A stretch of DNA of 64,000 nucleotides from the NCBI GenBank assembly GCA_014905825.1, contig JACGCN010000093.1:1-64000 (forward strand). Reading direction: 5' to 3'. Under the pieces are notes generated by a model that saw only the letters and a list, made by a program, of their open reading frames with translations, was not told the DNA's origin and ran no database searches. Positions 56,291-64,000 of this stretch are shown piece by piece (the first letter of the stretch is position 1; each line of letters begins with the position of its first letter). The position numbers and the translations under genes were made by a program. Origin of the DNA: Lyophyllum atratum. Its lineage: Eukaryota > Basidiomycota > Agaricomycetes > Agaricales > Lyophyllaceae.

Positions 56291-56956
56291 ATCGAAGTTC
56301 GGAGCAAGTAAGCCAGGAACGGAGTCGCAAGAGAAACGTGGTGGGGCCGATCGCTGAGTCAGCAGAATCGGGCGACACCCGATCTCCCAGCGGGAACGGA
56401 ATGGTCCACGTTTCCGATGTATGTCCAGCAGCATCGCAACATGCATTCACAATGAAAGTACAAGCCCTATTATTCCGACTCTTCACAAAAAATATACGCT
56501 CCCCAGCGTCGGTGCTCCCTTTCCGAATGCGTATTGACCAGTCTGGAAGGTGATGCCCTGATGTCGGGCTGCTATTGTTTCCTTTTGGCTTCTCAGCGTC
56601 AGTCCGACGCCCGCCTAACGAAAAAATGTCTATCATACTCAATCCCTCTCTGGCTCCAGCAAACTCAACTCCGTTGACATGACACCCTTTACAGGATGGT
56701 ATCGGTTCCGGCGCCAACGTCACAAAAGATATGTGCGGCACACAATCATATACCTACCTACCAACAGACTTACTCCGCCCTTATTTTAGTTTTTGGGCGT
56801 TAACAAGGCCAGCGCGAGGCTATACCTGATGGTTCGCATGGAGTATACGCAGCCGATGTTGAGCAGCAACCGTTTTTCTTTTTCTTTTCTTTTCTTCGTC
56901 AACGATGGGCTCGAGTATAAAATCTGGGACGAGGAAAGGTATGTATTCAGGATAAC
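56291..56956. other. Divergent intergenic region, CRIPT and F-box gene
   Basis: 666 bp between two start codons. An open frame on the minus strand (to about 56741) has a chance CKGCH but no start codon or c-type cytochrome context. The F-box-proximal 100 bp is T-rich (ttttcttttt). No supportable gene. Confidence 0.45.
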
Positions 56957-58695
56957 ATGTCTCCCCACAGGCTTACAACTGTTCGGCGCTTCAAGGTCCC
57001 AAATGACGTTCTAATTTTGATTTTACTCAACTTAGACCCGTCCTCTTTGTGGCGCGCGTGCAAGGTAAGACCACTGCTTTAAAATCCTGCTGCGGGCCTT
57101 ATCATCTGCGTGCAGGCTTTCAGAAGGATCTATGCCCTCGTTATGGAGTATTCGCCGCTTCTTTATATCTTCGAGCTTGCCATAGCCGGAATGAAAGATG
57201 GTCCGGCTCCTCATTCCTACAGGCCTGTTCTGGGACGCCTCCAGCTCCTGTCCAGCTATAGGAAAGACTGGCCCATGCTGAACTGGAGCCACGAGTATAA
57301 GCTGCTCATCTCCGCTTCCACGCGCTACGGCATCTCCGCTGGCTTTCTCCATCAGATTCGCGTTGATAACATGCAGTACACACTCGAGTTAGCGGAGCTG
57401 CCGTCGTGTCGTACCGCTCGCCCACCGGCTATGACTAGGCATCTGAAGTTTCACACTCCAGCTATCGAGAGTATCGCTATCGACCGCTCCCAGTCCCTTA
57501 TCATATCAAGCCACGTTCTAAGGTCATTCCTAATACTTATATCGTATAGCAAATTTCACTAACTCCCATTCGTAGGGTTCAAACCGGCTTTGGCATAGTT
57601 TTATACTTCCGAGATTTATGGACCTTCGGCAAGCATCCCCGAGCTTGCGACAGTGTCTACGACTTCAATGTTGGACCGGCACTCATCATCAGCTTCGCCA
57701 TGGTCATATGCGGTCATAAAGTGGCCATATCCTTCGAATTTGCTGGCGGAAATATCAAGCATCTGATTCTGAACTGGCGTACTTTCCAAGCTGGGGTGAG
57801 TTCTAAGCTTCTCATGCGCATGCAGAATATATTCACGCGTGGCCCTTATTTGAATAGTGGCTGGAGGACAACGACGTCTTATTCTTGAATGAGAACCGCC
57901 TCCTTGTCGTCCGACGAATTCGTGGACTCCCTTTTTTGAGTATCTACAATATCTCCGACATAGGGGCCGTGGCTGTCGAACGCGATTACGAACTCCCCGA
58001 GGCCTGGAATAAATCGGTCATCGGCTTCAGTCCCAACAAGTCTCCTTTGAATGACCAATCTTCCTCATCCGAAGCGATGTTTTATCCTGATCCTTCTAAA
58101 CGGGTACTCCTTGTCGCTGTGAACACATTTTCTCCGGCTGGAGACTCGTCTACCCGAAACTGGCTTATCATCAACGAGTCTTACTTCCGGCCAACTTCCC
58201 GCAAAGATCGCTTCCGAGTTTCCTGGCATGAATGGAGCCAGGCTTGCCTGATTCGCGAGGTCCACCCTTCTGTTAGCGGCCCCCCCAATGTCAACGGAAG
58301 TCGTGTGGTGTATCTGGAGAATGCACCTCGATCCTCGTCCCGCGTTGCACCGTCCTCCCGGCTCAACATCATTGAGTTCGTGGCGTACCCCGATTCCGAT
58401 TGTCACCAGAGTCGCTCGTGGTCCCTCGTCGGGCCCCGCTCAGTCCTAGTGCCTAACGAAATCGCTCGTGACGTTCCATCCAAGACTGTTGACGGACACC
58501 AGATCGAGGACGTCCGAGTCACCGAAGACAACATTGTCTTAGTTTTGGTAAGGCTAGTTACTATTTGCGAATTTACTGCCCGTTAACATGCATTCACAGG
58601 AAAATCACAATGGATCTAAGCCTGTCAACATCCTCACTTTTGGCGCGCCCCCCCAAACCCGCCCGCGCCATGAAATCCACTCTTCCCAGCTTTAA
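56957..58695 (+). CDS. F-box protein, function unknown
   Basis: Starts MSPHRLTTVRRFKVPNDVLI, then LILLNLDPSSLWRACK and (after a short intron) AFRRIYALVMEYSPLLYIFE, a fungal F-box with the usual P-D-LLxxIL...LDP..LW..C core. The ~450-residue C-terminal region has beta-rich segments (GIVLYFRDLWTFGKHP; HKVAISFEFAGGNIKHLILN; RLLVVRRIRGLPFLSIYNIS; RVLLVAVNTFSPAGD), suggesting a propeller-like or LRR-free substrate domain as in many agaricomycete F-box proteins. It probably acts in an SCF ubiquitin ligase; the target is unknown. The ATG at 56957 is in frame with the F-box; the ATG at about 56906 (MGSSIKSGTRK) would need a splice that breaks the frame. Confidence 0.8.
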
Positions 58696-58890
58696 ATGGA
58701 TGCTCCGAATATGACAATTTCCCCAGGTTATCAAGGAGTAACGACGTTCCGAAAGACTTTGTATGTGCTGTGCCTTGACTTATTACTTGTATATAGTATC
58801 CTCTCGTAAAGATCGTAATAGCTGTGCTATTGGTATTTATTGCCTATAAAAAAACGCGGATGCATCGATTGCATTTCTGTGGCATGTGGT

Positions 58891-59763
58891 TTACGGCCTT
58901 GAGTTATGGTCAACTTCAAGTTGGCTGCTTTGCCATTTCAAGACCATCCAAACGACCCACCGCCGCCTCTCCTTGTCGTCTTCATCTCCTGTTACGTCCC
59001 ACACCCTCTCTCGTAGTCCTTTGACTTCTTTCTCCGACGAGCTTTCGACCTCAAATCCAGCCTCTTCGGCAGCGGTAAGGAAAGACTGAATCGTATACCG
59101 ACCAGTATGCAGACCAGCCACTAGGTGTACGCGAGCCGCGGGTGACTTCTTCAGCGTCAGGCGCAAGCTACGGATGAAAAGAGCATGAACACTCGGGTTC
59201 CATAGCGTATCTGCTGCAAGTACGATATCGAAGCCTCCCCCATCACCCAAGATAGATGATGCCTCACTGCCCCAAGCATACGGAGCTGCACGGCAGGAAC
59301 CCGATACGCCATTACGAACAACGTTCTCCGACAGTGTTTTGATCAATAATTCGTCTGGGTAGTCACTAACCACAACGGATACATTGTCATAGATTTTTGC
59401 GATAGCTATTCCGGGCAGACCAGCGGAGGCGCCCAGCTCTAAGACGCGAACCTTCTCACCGGCGTCATTGCCAATGGAGAATGTGTCAAGTCCAAGCAGA
59501 TCGAGATGATCGGCCAGATACCGCGAAGATGCCCAGATATCAGACGCGTGGAGAGACCAATTGGTCGAGAGGGTATCGGGAGTAAGCAATGTAATCCTTA
59601 AACGTGGATCTGTGGCGCATGCGGAAGCATTGGTTCGAGCTTTAAGTTCATGGACATACACGGCACCAGCTGAGGCGAGCGTTATCGGTTGATAATCGAA
59701 CAGAGTTTCTAGTGAGCTGGAGAAGATTTCCGTGGGATCTAGCTCTTCCCTCTCATCTTCCAT
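58891..59763 (-). CDS. Efm7/Nnt1-like protein N-terminal and lysine methyltransferase
   Basis: A single exon of 290 residues. The class I SAM-dependent fold is clear: WASSRYLADHLDLLG, motif I VRVLELGASAGLPGIAIAK, VVVSDYPDELLIKTL (acidic loop), GGFDIVLAADTLWNPSVHAL (post-I/IV) and HLVAGLHTGRYTIQSFLTAA. The N-terminal IFSSSLETLFDYQPITLASA and FDYQP-type block match the yeast Efm7 (Nnt1) family, which methylates the N terminus and Lys-3 of translation elongation factor 1A. It would act in the cytosol. Substrate assignment is from the family. The gene sits 207 bp downstream of PEX7 on the same strand. Confidence 0.85.
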   Translation of the reverse strand: MEDEREELDPTEIFSSSLETLFDYQPITLASAGAVYVHELKARTNASACATDPRLRITLLTPDTLSTNWSLHASDIWASSRYLADHLDLLGLDTFSIGNDAGEKVRVLELGASAGLPGIAIAKIYDNVSVVVSDYPDELLIKTLSENVVRNGVSGSCRAAPYAWGSEASSILGDGGGFDIVLAADTLWNPSVHALFIRSLRLTLKKSPAARVHLVAGLHTGRYTIQSFLTAAEEAGFEVESSSEKEVKGLRERVWDVTGDEDDKERRRWVVWMVLKWQSSQLEVDHNSRP

Positions 59764-59970
59764 GCTTCAGGCTTCGACGCGCTGTTATCAGCTAGTTGAG
59801 ATGTGATGTTCTTAGAGACTCACCAGGTCGCGGAGGGAGGTCTGCGTGGAAACAAGGAGAGTTTCGATCGTGATGCATGATTCGGATCGAATCTATTTCC
59901 AAGACTTTGTACCTCAAGCCTTAGACAAACAGACCAGCCCTTCTCGGTTGCACTGGAGACTGTACATGTA

Positions 59971-61226
59971 TCATATCCGAAAAACATTCAGTCTACCATC
60001 CCATCCACAGCTCGCTAATACACCTTCTTCGTACAGCGACCACCCACACCCGACCACAAACTCAGTATGAGGGTCATGGATATGCATAAGCTGAGCTCGA
60101 CCTTGGCTGGGAGCCGTGTTCCATCTAAGATAGGATTCAGCCAGGGCAGTCAGTTGAAAAAAAGAAAAGGTAGACATACACGCGACACGTCATGTCATAA
60201 CTAGCAGTCGCAAGGACCTCCGCACGATGAGGACTCCATTGAACCTTCCTAACTGCGTATTCATGGCCAAAAAGCTGCGATTCACGGGCACCTCCGACCT
60301 GATTGAGCTCTCCAGGCTTAACCATCCGACAATCCCAGATGTTGACGAGTTTATCAACGCCACCACTCGCTAATACGAAAGGTCGGTACTTGTTCCAGTC
60401 TACGGTAAGAACCTCAGTTGTGGACGCCGGAACCGTAAGAGCCGCGGCCGACAGTGGATTAGTAAAATTGTTGTTGCCTGGTCCAGACGGAACATATGCA
60501 GGCGATCGAAGGTCAAAGATCTTTATTGTCCCGTCCGTCGAGCACGTTGCGAGAATATCAGGCTGATGTGGAGAGAACACGGCTTGGTATACGCATGAGT
60601 GGTGTGCTTGTAATGTTGTGATGGATCTTGGTCGTTCTGGCGTCCACTAACGCACGGTCAGGATGAACTTCAGCGAAATTGGTGGCTTGCGTACCAGTTT
60701 CACCGTTCCATCCCAAGACGATGAAGCAAAGGTATCCTTTTTGATGTTTGACCAATCCACAGAGAACACCTCGCGCGTGTGTTCTTGCCAGGCGCGTATG
60801 GGTAGATCCTAGCAAGCCAGTCGATGGTCAACTTCAGTTCCATCAAGACATGGAGGATATTCCGCACATTCAACATCACATCCCATAGTCGGATGGAACC
60901 ATCCCCAGAGGCTGTAACTAACTGATTTTCGTGGATTTCAGACCACGCAACGTCATATAGCCCATCCTGAGTTTCATATCTGACGCCTTAGATGCTCAGA
61001 CCCAAGAATGATTTCGTCCAACTAGGATAACCCACTGCTTGTCAATATTTAATATAGGAAGTCCTGTAGGTCCCGGGGCCAGGGAAACCATATGCAACCG
61101 TCCATTGCCAACGAGCCCAAAATTCGCCGACGAGGCGAGCGCGATACGCGTCGTATGAAACGGTGACCACGCCAATGAATAATGGGCAAAGCCGGGGGTT
61201 TGCAGGACGCTCGGAGGGCCATTCAT
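59971..61226 (-). CDS. PEX7: Peroxin-7, PTS2 receptor
   Basis: Minus-strand gene, about five or six exons, all WD40 repeats. It starts [20 protein letters not shown], then [18 protein letters not shown]. Blades follow: [115 protein letters not shown] and [20 protein letters not shown], ending [13 protein letters not shown]. The N-terminal [11 protein letters not shown] and [10 protein letters not shown] are PEX7 signatures. It binds N-terminal PTS2 signals in the cytosol and delivers cargo to peroxisomes with a Pex20-type co-receptor. Only 117 bp separate its start from the sirtuin start. Confidence 0.95.
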
Positions 61227-61343
61227 GATGGCGGGCTAGCGAGGCCTTTCAGCGGTGGCGGTAGGAGAGAGATGAGCGATTGAGCATGCAGGGTGATCGG
61301 GGAGAGGTTAACCGGAAGTCGCGAGTCTGGTTTCGACAGTCAC

Positions 61344-62956
61344 ATGCGTGTTTCTGTTCCTGGGCTTCCACAAGCCATCCTCTCAGGAAGTTCCTCCTCG
61401 AAGGCGATATCTACGTCCGAGGCAACTCTTCGGCTTACAGAATTCTTGGGCAAAGGGAAGGTGACAGTGTTGACTGGCGCCGGAGTCAGCGTTGACTCTG
61501 GCATACGAGCTTATCGAGGAGATGACGGAAGATACATGAATCCGAATTACAAGTGAGTATCCGGTTATCAGCGCTGAACATCAGCTATGTATCTGAATTT
61601 GCGAAGACCTATATTCTATCACGAACTTGTAGACCAGACAGAGAAAGGCCATTTATTCCGGTGAGTATGTACCATATTAAACATATGTTACTCCTCTCAC
61701 ACTTACATCGGCTCCTTACAGACAACGCTACTGGTCGGTCCGTTGGTTGGCTTGACCTGCCCTCCGCTAAAGCAGATTTCCTCGCACCAGGCTTCGGTCT
61801 TACTTGGGGTACCCTCCCGTTCGTAATGCCCAGCCAAACACTACACACTTTGCACTCGCTGCGCTACAGCATACATCAGTTATCTCTCATCTTATCACCC
61901 AGGTGCGAGCATCTTCTGTTCCTTAGGAAGCTTTACTGACTCTGAGCTGCTAGAACGTGGATGGACTTCACCACAAGGCATTGCGCCAGGCAGCAAACTA
62001 TCATTGGGGTCCGGCCAGACTGCAGGAATCAATTCTAGAGCTCCATGGAACATTACATGTTCGTCCATCAAAAACCTTCTTTTGACAGACTCACATAAGT
62101 TATCAGCGCGTACATTGTAAATTTGGACACAAAATAGACCGTGACTCCTTTCAAGATTGGCTTTCAGCGGCAAATCCCAAATGGAAGGAATTTGCAGATG
62201 AAATAGAGAGGACTTCGACCCAACCAAGGACGAACCCCGACGGAGACGTGCGCAGTCTTTATTCCAGTGCTGTGGAACTTCGTACTGATGTGCTTTATGA
62301 AGGTGGCCATCGAAGGCTTGGGTATAACTTACAGCGACTACGTTCTCCCGGACTGTCCATCATGTCTGGCTGAAAATCGCAGAAACTCTATCGTCGGTCG
62401 TCTCTTTCAGTGTTCGAATACTTTAGCGCTCACCGTATCTATGCCCACAGCATAAGCCGGAAGTGGTTTTCTTCGGAGAGTCGATCCCCCAGCACGTTAA
62501 AACACGATCGTACGCGTGTTTATCTTCTCCAGCCTTACATCATACAACTCCCACTTGCAGATATCGAGATATCGAAAACTCGGACAAACTCCTGATCATA
62601 GGCACCACCCTCGCGACATACTCAGCCTTTCGGTATGTAACCTGGTCATTGGACGAGACTCGGGAACTGAAAATAGTAACCTTAGCCTACTGAAACATGC
62701 TATCGAGTTGAAGAAGCCCGTTGTCTTGTGGAACATCGGGCCATCGCGCGCCGATGGCTTACCTGGGGTCGTCAAAATTGACATGCCGACTGGCTCGATT
62801 ATTGGGGATGTTGCCCGGGGTGTCATGTATGTATTTGTTGCAATCCTACCAGGAACTATCGCTAAACGACATTGTAGAGGGTCAAGAGCGTCTGAAGATC
62901 CTATCATCGAACAAATGTTACGTAGTGGTGTTGTCAAAACCGCCTGGTTGGGATGA
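61344..62956 (+). CDS. SIRT4-like (class II) sirtuin NAD-dependent deacylase
   Basis: About eight exons. Starts MRVSVPGLPQAILSGSSSSK. KVTVLTGAGVSVDSGIRAYR is the NAD-binding loop, then GRYMNPNYKPIFYHELVDQT, RQRYWLRSYLGYPPV, QPNTTHFALAALQ and TQNVDGLHHKA with the catalytic His following in ELHGTLH. One zinc pair is normal (VLPDCPSC). The other reads VHCKFGHKID, with a single Cys and a His where a second Cys is usual. KPEVVFFGESIP and LLIIGTTLATYSAFRL complete the Rossmann domain. The RYWARxFLGWP-type insert places it with SIRT4, usually mitochondrial lipoamidases or ADP-ribosyltransferases. Exons after the catalytic core need care: the 55-bp intron before VAIEGLGITYSDY is inferred. The C-terminal ~40 residues are uncertain. 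Confidence 0.87.
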
Positions 62957-63289
62957 GGACAAATAATATGTGGTACTATCTAGGTTGGCGTGTATGGGCT
63001 ATAGTACTAGTTATACTGTATACAAGGAATATGTGTTTGTAAGTCGTCGAGAAGAAAGCAAAGCATGGGATGATGATGTGACTATGTGCTGTGTGGAATA
63101 GGTAAATACAGGAAGCTAGTGTGACAGTTCTAGATACAGTGTGGGGTGGGCAAACAATAAAATGATACAGCTTTAATGGGGCGTTTATGGCATATAAACA
63201 GCGAGATCATAAAAATCCGAAAGCATAGTAGGATAGCGGATGCGACTGCAGGATAGCACATAAAGCGAGAAAGCAAATTAGGCTGGCTC
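62957..63289. other. Convergent 3' intergenic region
   Basis: 333 bp between the sirtuin stop (+) and the stop of the edge gene (-). No gene or repeat seen. Confidence 0.45.
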
Positions 63290-64000
63290 TCAAAAGACAG
63301 CAGTGGTGACGGAGTCGTTAGGGCGGGAATCCGCGTCATTCATATAAGAGTCGTCGTCGTCATTGTTGTCGTAAGTGTTTAAATCAGGAACGCCCACAAA
63401 TCGAGGCAGAAGAAGCTGGGACCAGCTCCAGTCCTGCCAGCGCGTTAGGGTAGGAGGTATGTGTTTCTTGCCGTGCGAGCGGAGCAGATATTCTGAAAAA
63501 ACAGCGTCGGGAGTCCGAGGGACAGGCCGGGGAGGTGTGGAATGAGGCGGTGTGAGTGAAGGCGAGCGCGGAAGAACTTCGCGCTCAGGGGTCGCTTCCT
63601 TATGGCCACTGAACGGAGGAGTCCGGCGTTCCTTGGGCACTTGAGACGGTTTTGGAGAAGCTAAAATCTACGTGGCGAATTATGAATAATTAGGGCGTCA
63701 GTTAGATTATACATACCTGCGCTTCCGGAGTTTGTTTCTTCGGCGCAGCAGAGCGTCTCCGTAAGCATCGGGACCGGTGGGTACGCCAATGACAGCCGTC
63801 GTAGAGGCTCTTGGTCGAGAGCTTAATGCGCGTACCACACTGTCGACAATCGACATAGAGAGGTCCGATGACAATGGCCATGGGATCGTCCCGAAGTTTC
63901 TTCTCTCGGGCTTTTTCAGCCGAACTCAGTGACACTGCTACTTCCTCCAGACTATGGTATGGTAAGTTCATATCCCACAATTGTGTTAACTCTGCGGCTC
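63290..64000 (-). CDS. Hypothetical protein with a small Cys/His motif, truncated by window edge
   Basis: At least two exons on the minus strand, joined by a ~60-bp intron (about 63666-63717). Exon A reads MNLPYHSLEEVAVSLSSAEK, then AMAIVIGPLYVDCRQCGTRI and CHWRTHRSRCLRR: a CxxC followed by HxxxH-C-like spacing that could bind one zinc, of a type common in small agaricomycete families. Exon B is Pro/Ser-rich, then FSEYLLRSHGKKHIPPTLTR and WQDWSWSQLLLPRFVGVPDL, ending NDSVTTAVF. An ATG exists at 63971, but the frame stays open upstream (AAELTQLWD), so the 5' end probably lies outside the window. Function is not recognised. Confidence 0.6.

Noticed and set aside
56223..56741. Minus-strand open frame with a CKGCH heme-like motif upstream of CRIPT
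   Set aside because: No ATG at its start, no c-type cytochrome context, and it overlaps the CRIPT first exon and intron in another frame.

Overview
This 64-kb window is nuclear DNA of a filamentous basidiomycete, most likely an agaricomycete. The evidence is compact spacing, many introns of about 45-65 bp with GT-AG ends, and gene content typical of that group: a velvet regulator, F-box/LRR proteins, a P450, a fused DNA methyltransferase-SNF2 protein, and Sac3/LENG8-type and RED/IK splicing proteins. No tRNA, rRNA or CRISPR array was found. I reconstructed 27 protein genes by joining exons by eye, plus a gag-like transposon gene, one broken gene fragment, one doubtful small gene and several repeats. 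Exon edges are my inference from splice signals, reading frame and family conservation.

Layout. 0.4-9.1 kb: velvet-domain protein, small Cys-rich CYSTM-like protein, cytochrome c1, a ~570-bp inverted-repeat element, a Sac3/GANP (LENG8/Thp3) protein, and tRNA-splicing endonuclease Sen2. 9.3-13.1 kb: the main accessory patch, with a Copia-like LTR fragment carrying an intact gag-like ORF but no pol, a broken gene fragment, and a putative MITE. 13.1-20.4 kb: dynein intermediate chain, F-box/LRR protein, ubiquitin-S27a, RFC3. 20.4-25.9 kb: a P450 bracketed by ~85-bp direct repeats, then a CDF zinc transporter. 27-38.5 kb: ZW10/Dsl1, RED/IK, PIG-L and sulfite reductase beta. 38.6-43.2 kb: two tandem alanine-glyoxylate-type aminotransferases, only one with a targeting-like leader. 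44.1-48.4 kb: PET117, a CID-domain protein, PAP2 phosphatase. 48.5-55.6 kb: a ~2,200-residue DNMT5-type protein. 55.8-64 kb: CRIPT, F-box protein, EFM7-like methyltransferase, PEX7, SIRT4-like sirtuin, and an edge-truncated hypothetical.

Most genes are unrelated housekeeping functions. Several are paired head to head over very short intergenic regions (PEX7/sirtuin 117 bp, PET117/CID 161 bp, PAP2/DNMT5 174 bp, PIG-L/sulfite reductase 179 bp), so shared promoters are likely.

The most interesting items are a canonical PCNA-binding (PIP) motif at the N terminus of the DNMT5-type protein, where the Cryptococcus relative has a chromodomain; five likely GC-AG introns in four genes; the intact gag-like ORF behind a half-tRNA-type primer-binding site; and the repeats flanking the P450.
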